Part shown: positions 6,538 through 11,698 of the stretch, one piece after another
Layout of the letters: every line of letters begins with the position of its first letter
Position numbering within the stretch: the stretch's first letter is position 1
Origin: Pseudomonadota bacterium
GTDB lineage: Bacteria > Desulfobacterota > Syntrophia > Syntrophales > JADFWA01
Assembly (NCBI GenBank): GCA_030610915.1
Contig: JAUWQS010000026.1
Span: 1 to 11,698, forward strand
Reading direction: 5' to 3'
Length of the DNA: 11,698 nucleotides
Notes under the pieces: model-generated
Told to the model about the DNA's origin: nothing
Databases searched by the model: none
Seen by the model: the letters and a program-made list of their open reading frames with translations, nothing else
Program-made: the position numbers and the translations under genes

Positions 6538-6627
6538 TTAACCGTGAACCTGGAACCGTGAAACCGGAACCCAATTGAGGTATGACGACCAACCGTGAAT
6601 CGTGGAACCGTGAACCTGAGTAGTTAC
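6538..6627. repeat. Element-B right-end fragment with ACCGTGAA repeats
   Basis: ACCGTGAA occurs four times (6541, 6555, 6592, 6607), ending in CCTGAGTAGTTAC at 6615-6627. The order CTTAACCGTGAACCT ... AACCGTGAACC TGAGTAGTTAC is shared with the right end of element B at 8353-8391. No left terminus was found, so this is a truncated copy. It ends 82 nt before the CoA-transferase start. Confidence 0.6.
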
Positions 6628-6709
6628 ATATGAGTAACCCGATGGTTTTATCTCTCAGAGATTGCTATCGTTGCAAAAAATAATATACATAAAAAGGAGG
6701 CTTAATAGT

Positions 6710-7900
6710 ATGGCAACAGAACGGAGAACAACGCTGGAGGGAATTACTGTTGCGGATTTCAGCCACGCATTAGCCGCGCCTTATGGTGTGGCGCTGCTGG
6801 CTGATATGGGCGCCAATGTTATAAAATTTGAAGGACCTCGCGGCGATCCCATGCGCTATGTGGCCGGGGGCACCTGGAATGTCATGACTAACCGCAATAA
6901 GCGAAATATCTCTCTGGATCTTAAGAGTGATAAAGGCAAAGAGGTGGCAAAACGCATTCTCAGTAAGGCAGATGTCCTGGTGGAAAGTTTTACCCCTGGC
7001 GCTATAGAGAGGCTGGGCTTTGGATACGATGCTGTGAAAGAATATAACCCTAAGATCATTTACTGTTCCATATCCGGTTTTGGTCAGACAGGGCCGTATC
7101 GAAATCTGCGCGGCTTTGATGTCGTTGCTCAGGCCGCATCTGGTCTGATGTTGAATACAGGCGATGCAGACAGGCCGCCGGTGCGTGTCGGCACATCAAC
7201 AGTCGATTTAGGTTCCGGCACAATCCTGGCTTTTGCGATAGTCCTGGCAATAATTGATCGGCAAAAAACCGGCAAAGGTCAGAGGATAGACGTAAGCCTT
7301 TTTGAAACAGCGCTGTCCTGGATGTCCCAATATGCGCTTGGATATGTTATGACCGGCCAGCTTCCCCAGAGACTGGGCTCCGGATTTGCCGCCTTCTGTC
7401 CTTATAAAGTTTATGAGACATCCGATGGTTATGTCTTTATCGGTTGTGCCGGAGATAAGATGTTCAAAGACTTCTGCGAGACCTTCGATATCTCAGAACT
7501 GAAAGACCCGAAGTATGACGGAATTATAGCCCGTCTTGAAGACAGGGAAAAAATTGATGATATTGTTCAGAAGGCTATGAAAAATTATGAGGCTAAGGAT
7601 ATTGTGGAACGATTGCAAAAGGCGGGAGTGCCCTGTTCACCTGTAAACAGCGTGAAGGATACATTAGAAGATCCTCATGCGGAGGCGCGCGGTATCTATG
7701 CCTCTATGACTCATCCCCAGGGTGGGCCCGTAAAATTTACACATACACCAATCATGCGAGACGGCAAATTTGCCGAAATATACTCCCATTCACCTGCCCT
7801 CGGTGAACATACCCGTAATATCCTGACTGAGGTGGGCTATTCAGATAGTGAAATTGATGGGTTATTATCTTCAGGTGTTGCTGTGGCGGCGGAAAAATAG
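6710..7900 (+). CDS. CaiB/BaiF family (class III) CoA-transferase
   Basis: A protein of 396 aa, the usual length of class III CoA-transferases, which move CoA between carboxylic acids through an aspartyl-CoA intermediate. Landmarks are LEGITVADFSHALAAPYG (9-26), LLADMGANVIKFEGPRGDPMR (29-49), the NRNKRNISLDLKSDKG segment (61-76), and SGFGQTGPY (122-130). RVGTSTVDLGSG follows (159-170), in which Asp166 fits the nucleophile of formyl-CoA transferase (Asp169). Then comes KTGKGQRIDVSLFET. The ATG at 6710 follows AAGGAGG with a 9-nt spacer. The in-frame TTG at 6662 would put this site inside the gene. It is monocistronic and is followed by a terminator-like hairpin. In this context it plausibly activates the pathway's starting acid or recycles CoA from a product. 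The specific acids cannot be predicted. Confidence 0.95.
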   Translation: MATERRTTLEGITVADFSHALAAPYGVALLADMGANVIKFEGPRGDPMRYVAGGTWNVMTNRNKRNISLDLKSDKGKEVAKRILSKADVLVESFTPGAIERLGFGYDAVKEYNPKIIYCSISGFGQTGPYRNLRGFDVVAQAASGLMLNTGDADRPPVRVGTSTVDLGSGTILAFAIVLAIIDRQKTGKGQRIDVSLFETALSWMSQYALGYVMTGQLPQRLGSGFAAFCPYKVYETSDGYVFIGCAGDKMFKDFCETFDISELKDPKYDGIIARLEDREKIDDIVQKAMKNYEAKDIVERLQKAGVPCSPVNSVKDTLEDPHAEARGIYASMTHPQGGPVKFTHTPIMRDGKFAEIYSHSPALGEHTRNILTEVGYSDSEIDGLLSSGVAVAAEK

Positions 7901-7923
7901 ATAAAATGTGTAGGCGTTAAATA

Positions 7924-7965
7924 GTGCCTGACCGAAAACCTCGTTCAGGCACGGTTTTGAGTTTT
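7924..7965 (+). terminator. Terminator-like hairpin after CoA-transferase gene
   Basis: The stem GTGCCTGA (7924-7931) pairs perfectly with TCAGGCAC (7945-7952) around a 13-nt loop. It is followed by GGTTTTGAGTTTT. The T-rich tail is interrupted, so termination strength is uncertain. It lies 23 nt after the stop codon, in the right place for the end of the catabolic cluster. Confidence 0.55.
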
Positions 7966-7990
7966 GGGTTTCGAATTTTGAGTTTACTCG

Positions 7991-8012
7991 TTCCCATGTT
8001 CCTGCGTGGGAA
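7991..8012. repeat. TTCCCATG / CGTGGGAA palindrome
   Basis: The arms 7991-7998 and 8005-8012 pair with one wobble position across a 6-nt loop. The sequence, preceded by CTCG and followed by TGCAT, resembles a dispersed palindrome seen in many proteobacterial genomes. That resemblance comes from memory and was not tested. Confidence 0.5.
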
Positions 8013-8044
8013 TGCATACCAAACAAACAACGAGGAACAAGCAA

Positions 8045-8094
8045 AGGCTTCGGCGTGAACTCAGCCGAACGGTAATCCCCCTATTTATTGAGTT
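8045..8094. mobile_element. Internally deleted remnant of element A
   Basis: The stretch GGCTTCGGCGTGAACTCAG and the following CCGA match the central palindrome of A1/A2. The sequence then jumps straight to the right terminus, GTAATCCCCCTATTTATTG. About 80-100 bp of the normal interior is missing and the left half is absent. The terminus is interrupted after TTGAGTT by element B, and its last bases (GATAC) reappear at 8399-8403 on the far side of B. Confidence 0.7.
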
Positions 8095-8095
8095 A

Positions 8096-8391
8096 GTAAC
8101 TACTCAGGTTGTCAGGTTCACGGTTCAACGGTTCAACGGTTGGTCGCATCCAGTTCGTATGGTGGATTAAGGAGCGTGAGAGACGAATCCACCTAAGCGA
8201 TTAGAGTTTTCGGTGGATTCGCTCTGCTTAATCCACCCTACAAACTTCCGTGCAAAACAGTTTGCGTATCGCAAGAACCGGGGGAGCATATGTCATACCC
8301 CCCTAAAGAGGAACTCCGCATTCATCTGGAAATGAGCCTTTCTTTCATCAGCTTAACCGTGAACCTCTGAACCGTGAACCTGAGTAGTTAC
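8096..8391. mobile_element. MITE-like element B inserted into element A remnant
   Basis: A 296-bp non-coding element bounded by perfect 15-bp inverted repeats, GTAACTACTCAGGTT and AACCTGAGTAGTTAC. It is flanked by TTGAGTTA (8088-8095) and TTGAGTTG (8392-8399), 7 of 8 bases identical, consistent with an 8-bp target duplication. Subterminal copies of TTCACGGTT/AACCGTGAA extend the inverted symmetry. The centre carries two nested GGTGGATT palindromes. No ORF for a transposase is inside. Confidence 0.75.
8161..8240. repeat. Nested GGTGGATT palindromes inside element B
   Basis: GGTGGATTAAG (8161-8171) pairs with CTTAATCCACC (8227-8237). CGAATCCACC (8184-8193) pairs with GGTGGATTCG (8212-8221). 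The strand ends in CCTAC, so on the complementary strand the palindrome starts with a GTAGGGTGG foot, similar to the other REP-like units here. Alternative folds as two separate hairpins are also possible. Confidence 0.65.
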
Positions 8392-8409
8392 TTGAGTTGA
8401 TACTTATAG

Positions 8410-8880
8410 ATGATAGAAATTGCGATCCCCGGTGTAGGAAAATTAAAAGTAAAACATCTGATTTTGGATCTGAACGGCACCATTGCCCTGGACGGGATAA
8501 TAATTGAGGGAGTAAAGGAAAGGCTCGATCGATTAAGTCTGTTGCTCGATATTTTTATTGTTACTTCTGACACCATGCATAGCGCTGAGAGAGTGACAGG
8601 GAATTTAAATGTAAGATTGTGCAAACTAAAAAAGAGCGCTGGAGGCATCCAGAAACTCGAATTTATCAGGAAGTTAGGAGAAAGGGAGACCATATCGATA
8701 GGAAACGGTTCCAATGATGTTCTTATGCTGAGAGAATCCCTGATTGGAATTGGGATATTGGGAAGTGAAGGAGCATCGGTAGATGCGGTAATGGCCTCTG
8801 ATGTGATCGTTTCCGATGTAAATGATGCTCTTGATCTTTTGCTCAAACCGGATAGATTGGTGGCTACACTGAGAAAGTGA
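8410..8880 (+). CDS. HAD-fold soluble P-type-ATPase-like protein (COG4087 type)
   Basis: A single-domain HAD-superfamily protein of 156 aa. Motif I is DLNGT (20-24), with Asp20 the nucleophile and Asn22 where phosphatases have the acid/base Asp. Motif II is the VTSDT strand (51-55). A lysine follows in GGIQKLEF (about Lys82), and motif III is GNGSNDVLML (98-107). This matches the small stand-alone catalytic domains related to P-type ATPases, and there is no transmembrane helix. Asn in place of the second Asp suggests weak or no phosphatase activity, or a P-ATPase-like phosphoryl transfer. The physiological substrate is unknown. No ribosome-binding sequence is visible before the ATG. The end of the element A remnant lies only 6 nt upstream, so the native leader may have been lost and expression is uncertain. 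The gene is alone, between the catabolic and polysaccharide clusters. Confidence 0.88.
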   Translation: MIEIAIPGVGKLKVKHLILDLNGTIALDGIIIEGVKERLDRLSLLLDIFIVTSDTMHSAERVTGNLNVRLCKLKKSAGGIQKLEFIRKLGERETISIGNGSNDVLMLRESLIGIGILGSEGASVDAVMASDVIVSDVNDALDLLLKPDRLVATLRK

Positions 8881-8907
8881 AAATCTCTCCGGCCCAGATC
8901 TAAAATT

Positions 8908-8961
8908 CTCACGCAAAGACCGCAAAGGACGAAAAAGAAAATCTCAGTGCCTTTGCGTGAG
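8908..8961. repeat. CTCACGCAAAG inverted repeat
   Basis: The 11-bp arms at 8908-8918 and 8951-8961 are perfectly complementary with a 32-nt A-rich loop. It could fold 27 nt after the HAD stop codon and act as a weak terminator, but there is no T-tract after it. CACGCAAAG-type repeats are common in bacterial intergenic DNA. Confidence 0.6.
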
Positions 8962-9137
8962 TCTTCAACTCCAGTTAACCCTTGTGTTGACGTTGCCTTG
9001 GCGAAATAACTTTAGCTCTTGGCTTACAAGAACAGTTTCTCTGCACTCTCTGGGAGTTCTGCGGTGAACGCGCTTACGTTTTTTGATTTTAAGGCAATTT
9101 AGACTTGACATACCGTTTAAGCTGATATAGAAAATAA

Positions 9138-9416
9138 GTATCAGCTCAATAAATAGGGGCAACCCCCAATATGTAAGAGTAATTGTGAATCTTAGCCATT
9201 CACGGCTTGAAACTTGAAATTGGAAATTAGAAATTTGGGAGAGATGAAACGAATTTATGAGTTGACAGACTTCGGCGTGGGCTCAGCCGAGCAGTACAAA
9301 AGCATGAAGGCTGAATTTCCAATTTCTAATTTCTAATTTCAATGTTCGGTGAACGCTTATCGTAGTTCGAGACCAACACTTTAAAAATGTAATCCCCCTA
9401 TTTATTGAGCTGATAC
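9138..9416. mobile_element. MITE-like element A, complete copy A2
   Basis: A 279-bp element with perfect 22-bp terminal inverted repeats beginning GTATCAGCTCAATAAATA and continuing GGGG. Internal symmetry is as in A1: A/T-rich arms of GAAATTGGAAATTAG type, and a central palindrome CTTCGGC...GCCGAG at 9270-9291. Flanks GAAAATAA (9130-9137) and CAAAATAT (9417-9424) agree at 6 of 8 positions, compatible with an eroded 8-bp target duplication. Its right end lies 26 nt before the rfbD start, so it forms the immediate upstream region of the polysaccharide operon. Confidence 0.85.
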
Positions 9417-9442
9417 CAAAATATCTTGTTAAAGGCCCCTAT

Positions 9443-10327
9443 ATGAAAATTTTGGTTATTGGCGGCAGTGGCCAGCTCGGTTGGGAACTGTGCAGGGAAG
9501 GAAGTTCTCAGGGTTTCGACATCGTATCCCTGGATATTCCCGGGTTCGATATTACCGATTGTCGCTCAGTTAAAAAAGCTGTGTGCTTGACCGGAGCCTC
9601 TTTGGTTATTAATGCGGCCGCTTATACAGCCGTTGATCAGGCAGAATCTGAACCGGAAACAGTCTTTGCAGTAAACCGTGACGGTCCGCTGCACCTGGCG
9701 TCAACATGCGCCGAAATCAAAATTCCTCTCATTCATGTTTCCACAGACTATGTCTTTGACGGCGCTAAATCGGGGCCGTATCTTGAGACAGATACCGTTT
9801 CTCCCCTGGGAGTTTACGGCAAAAGCAAGGCGGCGGGTGAAGCGGCGGTAATGGATTGTCTTTCAGAGCATATTATTATACGCACCTCCTGGCTCTATGG
9901 AGTTCATGGCAGTAATTTTGTCAAGACCATGCTCCGTCTTGGGCGGGAAAAAGAGGAGTTGAGGGTGGTGGCCGATCAATACGGCTGCCCCACCTATGCG
10001 GCCGATCTTGCCGGTGGCATACTGTCAATTGCAAGGCAGATTGACAAACGACATGATATAAAATGGGGAACATATCATTATTGCGGCAGTGGGGCGACTT
10101 CCTGGCATGGTTTTGCGGAAAAGATTTTTGATCTTGCAGGGAAATATGATTCATTCACCGTGAAAAAGATAGAGCCCGTTACAACGGTCAGCTACCCAAC
10201 TCCGGCAAGAAGACCCGTAAACTCGGTTCTCGATTGTTCTTTACTGAACAAGAATTTCGGCATCAGTCCACCGCCATGGCATGAGAGCCTCGATGCCATG
10301 TTGCGGAAATACTTTCAAAAGACGTAG
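9443..10327 (+). CDS. rfbD: dTDP-4-dehydrorhamnose reductase (RmlD/RfbD)
   Basis: An extended short-chain dehydrogenase of 294 aa that performs the last step of dTDP-L-rhamnose synthesis, reducing dTDP-4-dehydro-L-rhamnose with NAD(P)H. It shows the nucleotide-binding GGSGQLG (7-13), NAAAYTAVDQAE (57-68), STDYVFDG (100-107), the catalytic YGKSK (Tyr125, Lys129), RTSWLYG (147-153), DQYGCPTYAADLA (178-190) and the C-terminal ARRPVNSVLD, all signatures of the family. AAAGG upstream is a modest ribosome site. No rmlA, rmlB or rmlC lies in the window, so the rest of the pathway must be elsewhere. It heads a run with two LPS-kinase-like genes, indicating envelope polysaccharide or LPS core assembly. 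Confidence 0.95.
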   Translation: MKILVIGGSGQLGWELCREGSSQGFDIVSLDIPGFDITDCRSVKKAVCLTGASLVINAAAYTAVDQAESEPETVFAVNRDGPLHLASTCAEIKIPLIHVSTDYVFDGAKSGPYLETDTVSPLGVYGKSKAAGEAAVMDCLSEHIIIRTSWLYGVHGSNFVKTMLRLGREKEELRVVADQYGCPTYAADLAGGILSIARQIDKRHDIKWGTYHYCGSGATSWHGFAEKIFDLAGKYDSFTVKKIEPVTTVSYPTPARRPVNSVLDCSLLNKNFGISPPPWHESLDAMLRKYFQKT

Positions 10328-10340
10328 TCAGGAAGCCCTG

Positions 10341-11129
10341 GTGAAAGTTCGAAAGAATATCAGTTGTTCAATCAGGGGTAATGTCCGGGACAAAGATCCG
10401 AACATGTGGCTGCGCAGGATTGAATCGGCCACAATATCCCCTGATGAAGTGATAAAAGATGAAAGTCCGAAAACAACCTTAAAGGTGACTATCCCTCCCT
10501 GGGGGGAACTATGCCTGCAGATATACAAGCTGGATACGAGAAGGATCATCCTCTCGCTTTTCCGCGGATCGAGAGGGAAAAGAATATGGACATTTTCCGG
10601 TGATCTTCTGGAAAATAATATCCCTGTTCCCGAACCGGTGCTCTTTCTGGAAATAAAGAGAGGTGTTTTCGTAATCAAAAGCTATATCGCCTCGCGCTGG
10701 ATTGAAAGGGCGCAGAATCTTGGCAGTCTTGCTCTAAAAAGAGATATATCCCGCAACTCCGATCTTAAATCAAAACTCTTAAGTGGTGTGGATATCTGTG
10801 GCAGACTTCATAATTCAGGTTTCGTGCATGGTGATCTCAAGTGGTCCAACTTCTTATATGTCCCAGGAAAGGATTCCAATGTCGTATTAACAGACCTTGA
10901 CTTTTTAAAGAGATCCTCTTCCCTCCGTTTCCAGGGAAGAGACTTTGCCAGGTTCGTCTTGTCCGCACTGGAACGTCAATCCGATCCCGAACTGGAAGAG
11001 ATGCTGATAGATCGTTATCTAAGAGGGAGAAACTCGACAAGCGTTTTGATAGAAAAAGGTATCAGAAGGCGCATTGCCGAAAAGAGAAAAAAGTATGAAT
11101 GGAGATCGACTGCGTCCCGCAAACTATGA
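10341..11129 (+). CDS. LPS-kinase-fold protein (WaaP/Kdo kinase-like)
   Basis: A protein of 262 aa of the eukaryotic-like kinase fold found in LPS core sugar kinases (WaaP, KdkA). The N lobe has LCLQIYKLDTRR (57-68), with Lys63 a candidate ATP-binding lysine, then NIPVPEPVLFLE (93-104). The catalytic loop is GFVHGDLKWSN (160-170: His163, Asp165, Asn170), and the metal-binding segment is VLTDLDF (182-188: Asp185/Asp187). It probably phosphorylates a sugar of the lipid A core or a related glycolipid at the inner membrane's cytoplasmic face. GTG 10341 is chosen because AGGA (10330-10333) lies 7 nt upstream and it falls 13 nt after the rfbD stop. An earlier in-frame ATG at 10281 would overlap rfbD. 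The stop overlaps the start of the next kinase gene (ATGA). Confidence 0.88.
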   Translation: MKVRKNISCSIRGNVRDKDPNMWLRRIESATISPDEVIKDESPKTTLKVTIPPWGELCLQIYKLDTRRIILSLFRGSRGKRIWTFSGDLLENNIPVPEPVLFLEIKRGVFVIKSYIASRWIERAQNLGSLALKRDISRNSDLKSKLLSGVDICGRLHNSGFVHGDLKWSNFLYVPGKDSNVVLTDLDFLKRSSSLRFQGRDFARFVLSALERQSDPELEEMLIDRYLRGRNSTSVLIEKGIRRRIAEKRKKYEWRSTASRKL

Positions 11130-11698
11130 AAGGCTGGGTAAAAGTAGAAAAAAAGTCGTTTCGTGGATATTTAGAGATATACCATCGTCCCGGAGAGGAT
11201 AAATGGGTGGATATTGCTGTTTCTTACTGGGAAGGAGGGATGACACACCTCACCAAAGTTGAAAGTTCCCAATTCGCGGTCGTCCACGAGGGCAATGTCG
11301 GGGTGCTTTCCTGCTATTTTAAGCGGTATCTGATCAGAGACTACAGAGACGGGATCAAGCATATAATAAGGCCGTCAAGGGCCCGGCGAGCGCTCAGAGG
11401 CGATGAAAAGGTTCAATCGTATGGTTTTAATTCCCCTCGTGCCCTGTGTCTCATAGAAGAACGCATATCCGGTCTTTTGCGGCAAAGCGTTCTTGTTACC
11501 GAGTCCATTAAAGATGCCCCCAGCGTAAGTTATTGGATAAATCAAGGGTTTGCCGATTCACCGGAGCTGAGACAGCAGTTCCTGGAGGACTTTGGGCATG
11601 TGGCAGGCGTATGGCATTCAAAAGGGTTGCATCATGGCGATATGCGCCTCGGCAACATTCTTTGCAGCTTCTCCAATGGTAAGTCTGTGTTTTACTGG
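11126..11698 (+). CDS. LPS-kinase-fold protein (WaaP/Kdo kinase-like), 3' end beyond window
   Basis: An open frame of 191 codons without a stop, running off the right edge. The ATG overlaps the previous stop codon in ATGA, a classic coupled arrangement. Landmarks are VGVLSCYFKRYLIRDYRD (58-75), with Lys66 a candidate nucleotide-binding lysine, then the family's SRARRALRGDEKV (84-96), GFNSPRALCLIEER (100-113), and the catalytic loop GLHHGDMRLGNIL (167-179: His170, Asp172, Asn177). The metal-binding Asp segment would follow just past the window's end. The N-terminal part contains a WxxGxMT-like turn (35-41). It is distinct in sequence from the preceding kinase, so the two probably phosphorylate different positions or sugars rather than being a fresh duplicate. 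Confidence 0.87.
   Translation, partial: MKGWVKVEKKSFRGYLEIYHRPGEDKWVDIAVSYWEGGMTHLTKVESSQFAVVHEGNVGVLSCYFKRYLIRDYRDGIKHIIRPSRARRALRGDEKVQSYGFNSPRALCLIEERISGLLRQSVLVTESIKDAPSVSYWINQGFADSPELRQQFLEDFGHVAGVWHSKGLHHGDMRLGNILCSFSNGKSVFYW

Larger units (their letters stand above)
6209..6709. other. 501-bp gap filled with nested repeats
   Basis: No gene is supported here. From left to right it holds the chimeric element A3 (6238-6494), four degenerate ACCGTGAA repeats ending in an element-B terminus (about 6538-6627), and the strong ribosome site AAGGAGG (6694-6700) of the CoA-transferase gene. Open frames through the 6240-6420 repeats reflect the absence of stops in GC-rich hairpins rather than a real protein. 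Confidence 0.7.
7901..8409. other. 509-bp gap with terminator and nested mobile elements
   Basis: There is no supported gene. The gap holds the terminator-like hairpin (7924-7965), a TTCCCATG/CGTGGGAA palindrome (7991-8012), a remnant of element A (8045-8094 plus 8399-8403) and element B inserted in it (8096-8391). Only 6 nt separate the A remnant from the next start codon, so the promoter of the HAD gene must lie within or beyond these elements. Confidence 0.7.
8881..9442. other. 562-bp gap with CACGCAAAG repeat and element A2
   Basis: No coding region is supported. The gap holds the inverted repeat CTCACGCAAAG (8908-8918) / CTTTGCGTGAG (8951-8961), degenerate repeat-like text around 9035-9083, and the full MITE-like element A2 (9138-9416). 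No clear promoter pair was identified ahead of the rfbD gene. Confidence 0.65.

Noticed and set aside
6662..6709. TTG start for the CoA-transferase gene
   Set aside because: It would put the strong AAGGAGG site inside the coding region. The protein from ATG 6710 begins as the family normally does.
6209..6709. A transposase gene for the MITE-like elements
   Set aside because: Neither strand in any gap shows a frame with DDE, Y1 or other transposase features. The elements are non-autonomous here.
8388..8912. 174-codon open frame on the minus strand opposite the HAD gene
   Set aside because: The plus-strand frame has clear HAD motifs in order. The antisense translation has no recognisable family features.
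9398..9442. A promoter at the right end of A2 for rfbD
   Set aside because: TTGAGC (9405-9410) and TATCTT (9422-9427) are only 11 nt apart, too close for a sigma-70 promoter, and no better pair was seen.

Overview
This window most likely comes from an anaerobic, CoA-thioester-degrading bacterium, probably a Desulfobacterota (deltaproteobacterial) relative. That assignment is an inference. It rests on moderate GC content, a cluster of crotonase-fold enzymes with an acyl-CoA carboxyltransferase and a class III CoA-transferase (typical of aromatic or fatty acid degradation by sulfate reducers and syntrophs), and gaps packed with short palindromic and MITE-like repeats. No rRNA, tRNA or CRISPR was seen.

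Layout. (1) 1-510: a gene-free stretch with an almost complete MITE-like element (A1) and a REP-like hairpin. (2) 511-1751: a crotonase-fold enzyme and, 2 nt later, a small cysteine-rich protein. (3) 1985-3571: a divergent biotin-type acyl-CoA carboxyltransferase standing alone. (4) 3873-6208: a compact operon of crotonase, ElbB/DJ-1-like protein and crotonase. (5) 6710-7900: a CaiB/BaiF-type CoA-transferase followed by a terminator-like hairpin. (6) 8410-8880: a small HAD-fold soluble P-type-ATPase-like protein. (7) 9443-11698: an envelope-polysaccharide operon with dTDP-4-dehydrorhamnose reductase and two consecutive LPS-kinase-fold (WaaP/Kdo kinase-like) proteins. The second kinase runs off the right edge. 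All genes are on the + strand.

How the genes may work together. Regions 2-5 look like one catabolic module. The CoA-transferase would activate a carboxylic acid, the crotonase-fold enzymes would carry out hydration, isomerisation, decarboxylation or C-C cleavage, and the carboxyltransferase would add, remove or transfer CO2 with biotin partners encoded elsewhere. The substrate cannot be read from the sequence. All three crotonase paralogues lack both glutamates of classical enoyl-CoA hydratase, having Asp at the first position and Leu, Phe or Pro at the second, so plain crotonyl-CoA hydration is unlikely.

The most unusual content is between the genes. Element A (about 260-280 bp, 22-bp terminal inverted repeats starting GTATCAGCTCAATAAATA) is present as A1, A2, a chimeric A3 with an exact 8-bp flanking duplication, and an internally deleted remnant. 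Element B (296 bp, ends GTAACTACTCAGGTT) is inserted inside that remnant. Removing B and one flanking repeat restores the A terminus almost exactly. Interleaved with these are REP-like hairpins with GTAG/CTAC feet whose stems differ from copy to copy but stay complementary. No transposase is encoded here, so any mobilising enzyme would act in trans.
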